This document shows, one piece after another, positions 1 to 7,109 of a DNA stretch of 64,000 nucleotides (position 1 is its first letter; every line of letters starts with the position of its first letter). Source of the DNA: Alteromonas antoniana (lineage in GTDB: Bacteria; Pseudomonadota; Gammaproteobacteria; Enterobacterales; Alteromonadaceae). The notes under the pieces are model-generated. The model saw only the letters and a program-made list of their open reading frames with translations. It did no database searches and was not told the origin of the DNA. Both the position numbers and the translations under genes were made by a program. Location: NCBI RefSeq assembly GCF_019249295.1, contig NZ_JAESDH010000022.1, forward strand, positions 1 through 64,000. Reading direction: 5' to 3'.

Positions 1-141
1 CAACCATCGGTGGTCTTCAATGAATTACGAAGAACAGCTTAATTTAGCGAGTGGTGCACTTCGGAGTTGAATCCGCGTATTTTGTTGTCTTTTAAGCAAT
101 CTTCGTAAGCGTGAAAATCACTATGAACGTTAAATAATCAT

Positions 142-429
142 ATGGTGATTCAAATGAACGATACAATCTCAATCCTTAAGCCCGCAGAAGTACTGTCCTT
201 AACTACCTGGTCTGTTTCTGGACTCCGCCGACAAGTACTTGATGGGCTATTTCCACCGGCCCTCAATCTTGGAGCCCGCTCAACTGGCTACATTGCCGAA
301 GAAGTTCAGGCGGTTTTAACCGCCCGGTCTATCGGTATGAGTGACGACGAACTGAAAAAGCTTGTGATTCGCTTAGTTGAATACCGCAAGTCTCGCGCCA
401 GCCGTCTTCTTGATGCTGTAGCAGCGTAA
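142..429 (+). CDS. AlpA-like phage transcriptional regulator / excisionase
   Basis: A 95-residue (or 91 if the second ATG at 154 is used) small DNA-binding protein. The stretch Ser-Gly-Leu-Arg-Arg-Gln around residues 26-31 followed by FPPALNLGARSTGYI and then EEV matches the AlpA/MerR-type winged-helix layout, in which a helix-turn-helix is followed by a wing with F-P-x-P and a conserved glycine/tryptophan strand. AlpA proteins in P4-like elements activate the integrase gene or act as excisionase. It is the first gene of the visible element and runs into three more genes in the same direction, so it may open an early operon. Neither start has a strong ribosome site; the start is uncertain, the family call is fairly safe. 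Confidence 0.7.
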   Translation: MVIQMNDTISILKPAEVLSLTTWSVSGLRRQVLDGLFPPALNLGARSTGYIAEEVQAVLTARSIGMSDDELKKLVIRLVEYRKSRASRLLDAVAA

Positions 430-438
430 GGGGGGCAC

Positions 439-666
439 ATGGACATAAATCAACCCCCTAAGCAGATGCAAGCGTTAGCAAAACTGATGCTAACTAAAAT
501 GGCCTCACAGCATCGCAAAGGCCAGAGCTTAGACATGCAAGAGTTTTTTGGCGCAGTGATGATGTACGCAATGACAGCAACAGAAAGCGACTTGAACAGA
601 CTTATCCGGATCAATATAGCGGAGGTGATGCGTGAAGAAATCAAGCAACGTAAATTCGACGCATAA
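439..666 (+). CDS. Small element-encoded protein of unknown function
   Basis: Seventy-five residues, starting 9 bases after the AlpA-like gene behind a strong purine-rich ribosome site (AAGGGGGG). The product is predicted mostly helical, with a hydrophobic central stretch (EFFGAVMMYAMTA) and a basic C-terminus ending in KQRKFDA. I do not recognise a family. It overlaps the GTG that opens the next reading frame, so it belongs to the same transcript. Position between AlpA and the replication genes suggests an early regulatory or replication accessory role, which is inference only. Confidence 0.6.
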   Translation: MDINQPPKQMQALAKLMLTKMASQHRKGQSLDMQEFFGAVMMYAMTATESDLNRLIRINIAEVMREEIKQRKFDA

Positions 667-679
667 AGGGGAAGCAGAG

Positions 680-1078
680 ATGAGAAGAGAAGCCGCCCCG
701 AAGGACGACAACGCCTATGCTAGAAATTCTAATTGTACACAAAACAAGCCGCCACACAAGGTTGAAGTGGCCTTATATTCAATTTTAAAGCGTGGCCCCC
801 TGGGTATCGCCCAACCAGAAGCACAGTCGCTTTATTATGAGTCAGCGCTCCACTCCACCATCAGCGACCTGAAAAACAACCGGGGAATTGATTTCATATC
901 GGAGCCCGATCCGTCAACGGTCCATTACTTCTATCAGAAGCCATTCAACCGGTACTGGCTCGCCACTGATAAAGACCGAGAGAAAGCCCTCAGGCTTCTT
1001 AATGCCTACAGGACGAATCGTGGCCTTTCTAAGGTGGACTTTCCATCCTGGCACACCGATAACGACAAAGCAGCGTAG
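680..1078 (+). CDS. Winged-helix (HTH_39-like) phage protein
   Basis: The frame is open from a GTG at 632, but the ATG at 680 has a good ribosome site (AAGGGGAAG, about 8 bases away) and is preferred, giving 132 residues. Residues around 25-70 (a Y-S-I-L-K-R-G-P-L-G segment, then ALHSTISDLKNNRGIDFIS) fit the small winged helix found next to phage replication genes, where a recognition helix is followed by a turn and a short beta wing. The C-terminal half (YWLATDKDREKALRLLNAY) is helical and unassigned. It sits directly upstream of the replication gene with a hairpin in between. Likely DNA binding; the exact role is unknown. Confidence 0.6.
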   Translation: MRREAAPKDDNAYARNSNCTQNKPPHKVEVALYSILKRGPLGIAQPEAQSLYYESALHSTISDLKNNRGIDFISEPDPSTVHYFYQKPFNRYWLATDKDREKALRLLNAYRTNRGLSKVDFPSWHTDNDKAA

Positions 1079-1092
1079 CCCTTCGGGGCTAC
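1075..1092 (+). promoter_or_regulatory. UUCG-tetraloop hairpin ahead of the replication gene
   Basis: GTAGCCC, TTCG, GGGCTAC forms a perfect 7-bp stem closed by a UUCG tetraloop, one of the most stable RNA hairpins. It overlaps the stop codon of the winged-helix gene and lies 15 bases before the ATG of the replication gene. No T-run follows, so it is not a typical terminator. The next bases (CCCCTTAGGGGG) can also fold and contain the ribosome site, so it may limit translation of the replication gene (inference). Confidence 0.5.
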
Positions 1093-1107
1093 CCCTTAGG
1101 GGGCGCA

Positions 1108-2034
1108 ATGACCGATAAAAAGAACGCATTTAAATACCTGCGCCTGGCATGGGATTACGAAGTTCCCAAGATAACCGGGGCAAGCAGAGGAAATGTGAAG
1201 CTCGTTCTGCTAGCGCTAGTTGATTACGCCAGTGAACAAAACAATTTTAAGGCATGGCCGTCACTGGACACCATAGCCACGAAATGCTCAATTCCGCGAA
1301 GCTCGGTACAACGTGCTGTTGATGTTTTGATTGACCTGAATTTGGTTTCAAAGACTCAGAGAACCAGACCAAGAGCCAATCAAAAAAGGAACGGTAAAAC
1401 CGGGGCAATGATGAAGAACTCAAACCTTTACACTGTAAATGTGAAAGCGCTGGAAGGTAAGACAAGCAGCAAACCACCATTACCCCCAGAGGGTAAACCT
1501 ATACCCCCAGAGGGTAACGACGTATACCCGCAGAGGGTAAGTAACTGCTTAGGTGAACTTCCTAATGAAACCTTAGATCATAACAATTTTTCTGAAGAAA
1601 AATCGCCGCGACTTAACAACTCTCCTAACGGACAGTTGCCACGCTTCCCTGATTTCGGAAATGACTTCACTGAGGAGTTTTTGGAGTTAGAAGAGTTTCA
1701 GCAAAGAGTTGTGAAGAATTGCTATGTAGAGTTTCACCAGGCAGCTTCAGAACTACGCTATATCGACCATACGTGGAATCCACATTCAGGACTGGATCTA
1801 CTGGCAATAAATTATGAAAGACTAATTTGCCTATTTGATGATTACGAATCTGGCGCATTCTATAAGCACACAGTGAACAGGTACAGAGCGAGACGCTGCG
1901 AGGATAGACAGATGAAGGTCAACCTTTCCTGGATGCTATGGAGCAATGACGAAGATGCAACGGGTTACGACCAAGTAGAAACAGTCCTCATCGAAGGTGA
2001 CGATCCGTGGAGTGAGGACGATGAAGCGGCTTAG
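1108..2034 (+). CDS. Lambda O-like replication initiator (helix-turn-helix)
   Basis: A 308-residue protein with an N-terminal winged helix (about residues 25-110: GNVKLVLLALVDYASE, AWPSLDTIATKCSIPRSSVQRAVDVLIDLNLV) of the HTH_36 type common in phage and plasmid initiators. The middle, residues about 125-145, is a low-complexity PPEG-rich linker encoded by three copies of a 16-base near-palindrome. The C-terminal region is acidic and rich in tryptophan and aspartate and could recruit a host helicase loader, as lambda O does for P; no helicase or primase gene is visible nearby. Origin repeats inside the initiator gene are the lambda O arrangement. Start ATG follows a GGGGG ribosome site. It converges with the Arc-like gene, sharing 4 bases at their ends. 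Confidence 0.75.
   Translation: MTDKKNAFKYLRLAWDYEVPKITGASRGNVKLVLLALVDYASEQNNFKAWPSLDTIATKCSIPRSSVQRAVDVLIDLNLVSKTQRTRPRANQKRNGKTGAMMKNSNLYTVNVKALEGKTSSKPPLPPEGKPIPPEGNDVYPQRVSNCLGELPNETLDHNNFSEEKSPRLNNSPNGQLPRFPDFGNDFTEEFLELEEFQQRVVKNCYVEFHQAASELRYIDHTWNPHSGLDLLAINYERLICLFDDYESGAFYKHTVNRYRARRCEDRQMKVNLSWMLWSNDEDATGYDQVETVLIEGDDPWSEDDEAA
1481..1540 (+). repeat. Three origin-type iterons inside the replication gene
   Basis: Copies at 1481-1496, 1502-1517 and 1525-1540 read TACCCCCAGAGGGTAA, the same, and TACCCGCAGAGGGTAA. Each is an imperfect palindrome (TACCC/GGGTA) and the starts are 21 and 23 bases apart, about two helical turns. An AT-rich stretch follows at about 1560-1615. This is the layout of lambda-type origins: initiator-binding repeats within the initiator gene next to an unwinding region. 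Binding is inferred. Confidence 0.7.
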
Positions 2035-2198
2035 TTATTTTTGAGCTTCTTATGGCAAGCATCTTTCACCCATTCTGAAAAAGCCTCGCCGGTGTTTTGG
2101 CGATCAGACTCAATCTTGTTCAGTAGTTCATCTTCGAACCTGATTTGTTTCCTCGTTGAACCAGAACGCTCAAAAGGTTTTTTATTTTTTTCTTGCAT
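2031..2198 (-). CDS. Arc-like ribbon-helix-helix repressor
   Basis: A 55-residue minus-strand gene. The product starts MQEKNKKPFER and contains STRKQIRFEDELLNKIE, an alternating beta strand followed by a helix, then NTGEAFSEWVKDACHKK, a second helix. This strand-helix-helix pattern is that of Arc/Mnt ribbon-helix-helix repressors, which bind short palindromes as dimers of dimers. Directly upstream of its start are two GGTACGTACC palindromes in the space shared with the divergent plus-strand genes. It therefore most likely represses both itself and those genes. Its end overlaps the end of the replication gene by 4 bases. The fold assignment is from pattern only. Confidence 0.72.
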   Translation of the reverse strand: MQEKNKKPFERSGSTRKQIRFEDELLNKIESDRQNTGEAFSEWVKDACHKKLKNN

Positions 2199-2199
2199 T

Positions 2200-2243
2200 G
2201 GTACGTACCGCTCTGCTATGTTTTAATAAGTTGGTACGTACCA
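2200..2243. promoter_or_regulatory. Paired palindromic operators in a divergent promoter region
   Basis: GGTACGTACC occurs at 2200-2209 and again at 2233-2242, the second extended to the perfect 12-base palindrome TGGTACGTACCA at 2232-2243. Centres are 33 bases apart, about three helical turns, with an AT-rich TATGTTTTAAT between them. They lie immediately before the Arc-like gene (minus) and about 40 bases before the plus-strand ATG at 2285, so they fit operators of that repressor. Confidence 0.65.
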
Positions 2244-2284
2244 GTGTACACAACAAAACCAAACCGAACAATTGGAGAATTACA

Positions 2285-2578
2285 ATGAGCCGCGACATAA
2301 ACCAAGTTACATATTTAGAGGCTGATGAATTAAAAGACAACGCAAGCAAGCTGAATACAGCTGACCTTGCCAAGCACGTGGACACGATCGCGACAAAGGC
2401 ACGAGGGATAGCAAGGGTGTTAAACATGGCTTGCGTCGAAGCTAACGACATAAACGCAGTAGATATTGAGGGCGCAGTCTGGGCCTTAGATGATTACCTA
2501 CAGGACTTGTCCTTCTCATCAAGCGAACTGGGTATGCGAGCAAAAGATAACAAACAATATCCAAGCGAGGTGGCTTAA
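2285..2578 (+). CDS. Small helical element protein, paralogue of the next gene
   Basis: Ninety-seven residues from an ATG with a good ribosome site (TTGGAG). A longer open frame from 2156 lacks such a site and would run over the operators, so it is rejected. The product has HVDTIATKARGIARVLNMA followed by an acidic spacer and AVWALDDYLQDLSFSSSELGMRA. The same pattern (KAKGIAGLF, WALESLLVEVDEAYNEL) recurs in the following gene, so the two are tandem duplicates. No family with known function is recognised. Expression is probably set by the paired palindromes upstream. Confidence 0.65.
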   Translation: MSRDINQVTYLEADELKDNASKLNTADLAKHVDTIATKARGIARVLNMACVEANDINAVDIEGAVWALDDYLQDLSFSSSELGMRAKDNKQYPSEVA

Positions 2579-2579
2579 C

Positions 2580-2804
2580 ATGTTGGAAGTTGAAAAAATG
2601 AGAGACGTTGATTTGAGAGACGTCATCGGATCCGGCGTTAAAAAGGCTAAAGGCATAGCCGGGCTATTTAGCTGTGCCGGTACTAGTGATGAGGAACTGG
2701 ATAAGGACACGCTTGTTTGTGCTTCATGGGCGCTGGAAAGCTTATTGGTTGAAGTGGACGAGGCATACAATGAGCTATGCGCCAGGGCTAGCGCAAAGGT
2801 ATAG
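2580..2804 (+). CDS. Small helical element protein, paralogue of the previous gene
   Basis: Seventy-four residues, starting one base after the stop of its paralogue. Shared features are the K-A-K/R-G-I-A segment, an acidic mid-section and a W-A-L-x-x-L helix. This copy has two extra cysteines near residues 32 and 47 (FSCAGT, LVCASWAL). I know no function for this family. The tight coupling to the first copy argues that both proteins are made together and may form a hetero-oligomer (inference). Confidence 0.62.
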   Translation: MLEVEKMRDVDLRDVIGSGVKKAKGIAGLFSCAGTSDEELDKDTLVCASWALESLLVEVDEAYNELCARASAKV

Positions 2805-2944
2805 CGCCGAACCATTGTTTCTGATGACGGGCCATATACGGCCCATGGAAATTTATGCGAGAACGGCCTAAGTCAACAAATATAAGGTGTACAGGCAAAT
2901 TCGGCGTTTTACATAGAGGAAAACGCTCTATTCCTTTTTATTAT

Positions 2945-2970
2945 AAACCGGCAGTAAAAGCCGGTTTTTT
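2945..2970 (+). terminator. Rho-independent terminator after the paralogue pair
   Basis: AAACCGGC, AGTAAAA, GCCGGTTT then a T-run. An 8-bp GC-rich stem with six T residues at the right place. It separates the early genes from the SOS-type promoter of the tape-measure gene. Confidence 0.8.
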
Positions 2971-2988
2971 GTTCTTTAAAAACACCTG

Positions 2989-3031
2989 CTGTATAAACAA
3001 CCAGTAATCCAATTGCTGTATAATTAAACAG
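2989..3031 (+). promoter_or_regulatory. Tandem LexA (SOS) boxes over a promoter
   Basis: The site at 3016-3031 is CTGTATAATTAAACAG, an exact match to the proteobacterial LexA consensus CTGT-N8-ACAG. A second site at 2989-3004 (CTGTATAAACAACCAG) has one mismatch in the right half. Starts are 27 bases apart. A consensus -10 TATAAT (3019-3024) lies inside the downstream box, so bound LexA would block it; no good -35 is visible. Tandem LexA boxes are typical of colicin genes. Predicted DNA-damage induction of the gene at 3063. Confidence 0.7.
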
Positions 3032-3062
3032 TGTTTGGTTTTGGTATAGCGAGGTAGGCGGT

Positions 3063-4955
3063 ATGGCAAACTATGAGTTTGTAATATCAGCGAAGGATAA
3101 AACAGCTCAGGCTTTCACTTCAATTAATAGTAGGGTCGGCGCGTTAAGTGGAAATATGGCGAAAGTGGGCGGAGCGGTCACGGCAGTTACGGCAGCGTTT
3201 GCAGCCCTAACCGTTCGAGCAGGGCAAAACGCGCAAGAGCTGGAAACCATGTCTCAACTGGCCGGGCTTTCGGTCGAAGAATTCCAATCAATGAGTTACG
3301 CCTTTAATCAGTTCAATGTCTCACAGGAGAACTTTGCTGATATCTCCAAGGATGTACAGGACAAACTTGGTGATTTCCTCGCTACCGGCGCAGGTCCGTT
3401 TAAAGACTTCTTCGAACAGGTAGCCCCAAAGGTTGGCTTAACCGCAGAAGCACTGAAAAACTTATCCAGCACCGATGTGCTGATAGCGGTTAAGAAAGCA
3501 ATGGACGATGCCAACGTATCTGCCAAAGAGCAGGTATTTTACATGGAGGCGATCGCCAACGATGCAACCAAGCTTATGCCAGCCCTTCAAGACAACGGTA
3601 AGGAGCTCAGGAAACTGGCAAGGGATTATGATTCCCTGAACATATCGTTAAGCGAGACAGAGGTAGACAAGCTCACCGACTTTAACAAAGAGGTAAAAAC
3701 GCTTCAGACAATTACGAATTCAATCGGTGACAAAATCGCGTTAAATCTGGTTGAACCACTTTCCCACCTGAATGAATTTTTACAAAACGGCGTTATCGAT
3801 GAACATTTCACAAGGTTAAATAGAGCCTTTACCGGTTTTGGAGTATCAGCATATAACGCAGCGGCCGGCTTAAGTGCCATGGGTGACGCTGTAGGTGTAG
3901 ATTTGTTCGGGGAGACCGACGAACTAGAAGCCAAAGCAAATAAGCTATTGAAGACATGGGACAACCTGAATAACCGATTGGTTGAAATGGATGATCCGAA
4001 TTTTGGCGAAACCAAAGATATCTTCGCTGGCCTGAAAGATCCTTTCGATACTGAAGGGGCTGTGACCAATATCGGCGTTGAGCCAGAAATGGACGTCAAG
4101 CTATTCCTGGATAGTCTTGACGCTCTTGATGAAATGGCCGCCAATACGTTCACCCTTGACGGCGCAATGGACGAGGCATCTGCAAACTTCTGGAGCAACT
4201 TTGAAGAGAGAGGGCGCACCACTTACGCGGCACTGGAGGAAGAGGGCCGAACTTTCTGGGAAGCCTGGATTGAATCCACACAAACTAATTTGGAGTCAAT
4301 GGACGAGTTTACAGCGGCCGCGATGGAAAACTTCTCTTTACGAATGGGGACAGCTCTTGAGCAGGCAATGTTCGACTCTCAGAGTTTTGGCGATGGGTTC
4401 CGGGGAATGCTTGAGGGACTATCACGCTCAACAATTAATTACCTTGGTCAGATGGGGGCGCAGTGGTTAGCACTTCAAGCCGTACAGCTCATGGTGGGTG
4501 ATACAGTTTTTGAGGCGAACAAGGAGAACAAAACCAAACAGGCAAAAATAGCTGGGCTGACAGCGATACAGGAAGCTTGGGCCAGCGCACCGTTTCCTTT
4601 CAATATGCCAGCGGTTGGCATGGCCACACTCGCCACTGGCGCAAACATAGCCGGTATAGAGGGTATCGCCCACTCAGGTATAGATAACATTCCCAGAGAG
4701 GGCACATGGTTGCTCGATAGAGGGGAGCGGGTAGTAGACTCAAGAACCAATACTGATTTGAAGCGGTACCTTAACAATCAGTCCTCGCTTACTGGTAATT
4801 CCGCCCCGATGCAGCAGGCTATTACCCAAATGCCAGAAGTGACTATAAACATCACCGGCGCGGATATGTCCAGTGATCAGATTGCCAGGGCAATAGAGAA
4901 AGCACCTAAGCGTATTGTCCGGGCGCTGAACAAGTACCAGAGTCGGCCTTTATAG
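3063..4955 (+). CDS. Phage tail length tape-measure protein
   Basis: A 630-residue protein. The N-terminus (ANYEFVISAKDKTAQAF, then SINSRVGALSG) is the usual opening of tape-measure proteins; long helical, alanine-rich stretches follow, including hydrophobic segments near residues 35-55 and 510-545. The C-terminal part (HSGIDNIPREGTWLLDRGERVV) is the conserved tail-assembly end of this family. Tape-measure proteins set tail length and pass through the host membrane during DNA entry. Here the gene stands alone, with no other tail, head or packaging gene, behind its own LexA-boxed promoter and between a terminator and a toxin-antitoxin pair. It could interfere with or redirect tail assembly of a helper phage, or be a remnant; the intact frame and dedicated promoter favour use. 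Start has GAGG 8 bases upstream. Confidence 0.85.
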   Translation: MANYEFVISAKDKTAQAFTSINSRVGALSGNMAKVGGAVTAVTAAFAALTVRAGQNAQELETMSQLAGLSVEEFQSMSYAFNQFNVSQENFADISKDVQDKLGDFLATGAGPFKDFFEQVAPKVGLTAEALKNLSSTDVLIAVKKAMDDANVSAKEQVFYMEAIANDATKLMPALQDNGKELRKLARDYDSLNISLSETEVDKLTDFNKEVKTLQTITNSIGDKIALNLVEPLSHLNEFLQNGVIDEHFTRLNRAFTGFGVSAYNAAAGLSAMGDAVGVDLFGETDELEAKANKLLKTWDNLNNRLVEMDDPNFGETKDIFAGLKDPFDTEGAVTNIGVEPEMDVKLFLDSLDALDEMAANTFTLDGAMDEASANFWSNFEERGRTTYAALEEEGRTFWEAWIESTQTNLESMDEFTAAAMENFSLRMGTALEQAMFDSQSFGDGFRGMLEGLSRSTINYLGQMGAQWLALQAVQLMVGDTVFEANKENKTKQAKIAGLTAIQEAWASAPFPFNMPAVGMATLATGANIAGIEGIAHSGIDNIPREGTWLLDRGERVVDSRTNTDLKRYLNNQSSLTGNSAPMQQAITQMPEVTINITGADMSSDQIARAIEKAPKRIVRALNKYQSRPL

Positions 4956-5080
4956 GAAGATGATGACATAAGCTTGACCTGGCACTCATCAGCCATGGCA
5001 CATGATCAAAATTGAACTATCCTGTGTATTAATACATCTAAAGTTTATTGACTTACAGTAAGCTTAGGAATAAGTTCGTA

Positions 5081-5106
5081 TTGTAATCAAAGGGTTTTGA
5101 TTACAA
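5081..5106. promoter_or_regulatory. 26-base inverted repeat upstream of the toxin-antitoxin pair
   Basis: Arms TTGTAATCAAA and TTTGATTACAA are perfectly complementary over 11 bases with a GGGT spacer. No T-run follows, so a terminator is unlikely. Autoregulated toxin-antitoxin operons usually carry such an operator; here it lies 120 bases before the antitoxin ATG. Confidence 0.55.
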
Positions 5107-5225
5107 AGCACGTAGAGCCACTGTAGGTTTATACACATTCAGAAAACATTGATATTTGCTTTTGTTTGCTACATGTGGATAATCAGCGGCCAATCGGCTT
5201 TAAATTGAAATATAAGGAGAGTGCT

Positions 5226-5396
5226 ATGAGTGTTGCACAACGTAAAGAAACAGGTTTTTCCCTGTTCAAGCGTGCTTCCAGCGATGTTGTTTTGCCTCGT
5301 CCTTACGAAGGCGATCACAAAGAAATTACTAATAAAACTATCGCTGAATGTGAAGAGCGTAGTCGCGAAGTTCTGGTAGAACTAGCAAAAATATAA
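5226..5396 (+). CDS. Putative antitoxin partner of Doc-type toxin
   Basis: Fifty-six residues. The frame opens upstream but the ATG at 5226 has an AAGGAGAG ribosome site and is taken as the start. The product is small, charged and ends in CEERSREVLVELAKI, a helix suited to capping a toxin. It lies 12 bases upstream of a Doc/Fic gene in the usual antitoxin-first order. It lacks a clear Phd-type DNA-binding fold in its N-terminus, so it may be a different antitoxin class. Role inferred from position. Confidence 0.55.
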   Translation: MSVAQRKETGFSLFKRASSDVVLPRPYEGDHKEITNKTIAECEERSREVLVELAKI

Positions 5397-5408
5397 GTTT
5401 ATTCAGTA

Positions 5409-5915
5409 ATGGTTATTATTGAAGGGATTCGATATTTAGACTGTGACGATCTAATACAGTGTAATAAAGCCGCTCTTAAATGTACTCCTAAAGAGCGGCA
5501 TGTCGTCAACAGGGTTAAGCTTGAAGGCGCACAATCAAGACCCTCCATCTATAAATACTATGAGCAATGTGGTGATGTTTTTATTCTCGCCGCTTGTTTA
5601 TTTATATCTATTAATAAAGCCCACGCGTTTGAGAATGCTAACAAGCGAACTGGGTTTCTTGCCAGCCAAGTGTTCCTTCAAATCAATGGTTATATATTTT
5701 CCCCCAAACTAGAAGATACCCTGCATATCGCTGAACAGGTGGCGATTGGAGACCGTGACCACAACGACCCCGTACTGCTTTCCAGTTGGTTCAAATCCTA
5801 CAGTTCCTTACTCGAAGACAGTCAGAAAGCTGAATGTTTAGGGGAGCAAACAGATTGCTATTCTGATTTAAGTCCGGACGAACCTATACGTTTAACACTC
5901 AGAAACGAGCCCTAA
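5409..5915 (+). CDS. Doc-type (Fic-fold) toxin
   Basis: A 168-residue protein with the motif HAFENANKRTGF at about residues 76-87, matching the Doc/Fic signature H-x-F-x-[DN]-A-N-K-R. In Doc of phage P1 the same motif phosphorylates elongation factor EF-Tu and stops translation; Fic relatives use ATP to AMPylate. The spacing and the NKR rather than GNGR ending point to Doc. The protein is longer than P1 Doc (126 residues), with an extra C-terminal tail of some 40 residues rich in acidic and polar residues. A TA pair on an element of this type would stabilise it or act in phage defence (inference). Confidence 0.8.
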   Translation: MVIIEGIRYLDCDDLIQCNKAALKCTPKERHVVNRVKLEGAQSRPSIYKYYEQCGDVFILAACLFISINKAHAFENANKRTGFLASQVFLQINGYIFSPKLEDTLHIAEQVAIGDRDHNDPVLLSSWFKSYSSLLEDSQKAECLGEQTDCYSDLSPDEPIRLTLRNEP

Positions 5916-6383
5916 ATACCAGTTTCCGGATCGACAAGTCCGCCTAAAAAAGGTACTTTCCAGACCCCCTGAACCATACGGGTACGCGGCTCCGCAAAGT
6001 ATCGCTATATACAGCGCATTTTGGGTTGAGGTTGTTTTGTTATCGCCAATTCCCGGGCAACCCCTGAAGTAAATAACTCAGCCTAAATTCTAAACATTAA
6101 ACTATTGACGAATTTCTGTGCCAGCCCAATATCAATAGGGGTTACAAGGGCGTGAGCTTACGCTGTAGAATAGCTCGCTGGGGCACTGTCAGGCATGAAA
6201 AAATGAAGAGTCCTGAGCAGGTGGGGTATAGCAAATACAACAACTAGGATTGGTGCGAAGGGTTGTCTTGATGGGGGGGAGCATATAGAGAGCTTTTAAT
6301 CGTGTGAGGGATAAGCCCTGGCAATACATGACCCCGGATCGGACAAGCCAGTGTAAAGCCAAGACTTAAAAAGAGCTAATAAT
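5916..6383. other. 468-base gene-free stretch within the element
   Basis: No convincing gene on either strand. It contains two near-copies of a short motif, CCGGATCGACAAG at 5926-5938 and CCGGATCGGACAAG at 6334-6347, differing by one inserted G and bracketing about 400 bases. Nothing else recognised. Confidence 0.5.
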
Positions 6384-6800
6384 TTAGTTGTACAACTCCA
6401 GCAGCGATACTTTTGCGAAAGAGGCTTTAGCTGGGTCAGTAACGTTTCCTCTATGCAACCTTAGCGTATATGTCTCGCCAACTTCAGCCCCCCGAAAAGT
6501 AACGTAGTTGAGGTACCGTTCTTGACCTTCACTGGTCATTTGACCTGGGCTTTCCTCATCTTTTATTACCGAAAGCTTTTCAATTTGCTGATGTTCCTCG
6601 AGAACTAAAGCGAAAAACTCAGATGGGGCCTTAAACTCAATATCGTTTGTCGGGCTAGTGAACCCTCCAACCTCAAGCATTGTCATTCTTCTGGCATTGT
6701 GGTTCGGAAGCCTATTCTCAAACTCAACTCCGTTCTTGTGAGGCTGAATTAGTCTCATCGGGCTGGGATCTTTTACTGAAGATTTAATATTGACTCGCAT
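6384..6800 (-). CDS. Hypothetical protein near the element's right end
   Basis: Minus strand, 138 residues from the ATG at 6800, which has GGAA about 8 bases upstream; the frame stays open to an ATG at 6893, but a TATAAT just before 6836 reads as a -10 box, which would place the transcript start inside the longer frame. The product is soluble, mixed alpha/beta, with FFALVLEEHQQIEKLSVI and a C-terminal stretch (EVGETYTLRLHRGNV) suggesting a beta-sandwich. No signal peptide. No family recognised. It is the last gene before the attachment-site remnant, a common place for cargo genes, and points away from it. Confidence 0.55.
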   Translation of the reverse strand: MRVNIKSSVKDPSPMRLIQPHKNGVEFENRLPNHNARRMTMLEVGGFTSPTNDIEFKAPSEFFALVLEEHQQIEKLSVIKDEESPGQMTSEGQERYLNYVTFRGAEVGETYTLRLHRGNVTDPAKASFAKVSLLELYN

Positions 6801-7109
6801 TATGTATATTCCAATTTTCGAAAAGTGGACTGGCATTATATCAATATTCGTAAGCTGCTGATAATTATAGATAAAAGTGCCAGTAACGCTCAAGAGCCAC
6901 CAAGAGCGTTCATAACTAGCTTTCGTAATCAGAACTTGTTTTTTATAGCAATCTATTCTAAATATGATGTGTAGCAGGAGGCGGGCGGTAAGTAAGTAGC
7001 ATTTCTATGCAAGTATCAACACATCAACGGGTAGTAACACTAAAAGTAACACTGTCGTATTTTGGGTAATTAGAACTCCTTTTTAAACAGTTGCTTGAGG
7101 TTTTAATTA

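Noticed and set aside
2..70. Open frame at the left edge ending in a stop at 68-70 (NLASGALRS end)
   Set aside because: It could be the tail of an IS3-type transposase or another gene starting outside the window, but 20-odd residues are too few to support a call.
3704..4222. 172-residue minus-strand frame inside the tape-measure gene
   Set aside because: Serine- and alanine-rich shadow of a real gene with no ribosome site and no family features.
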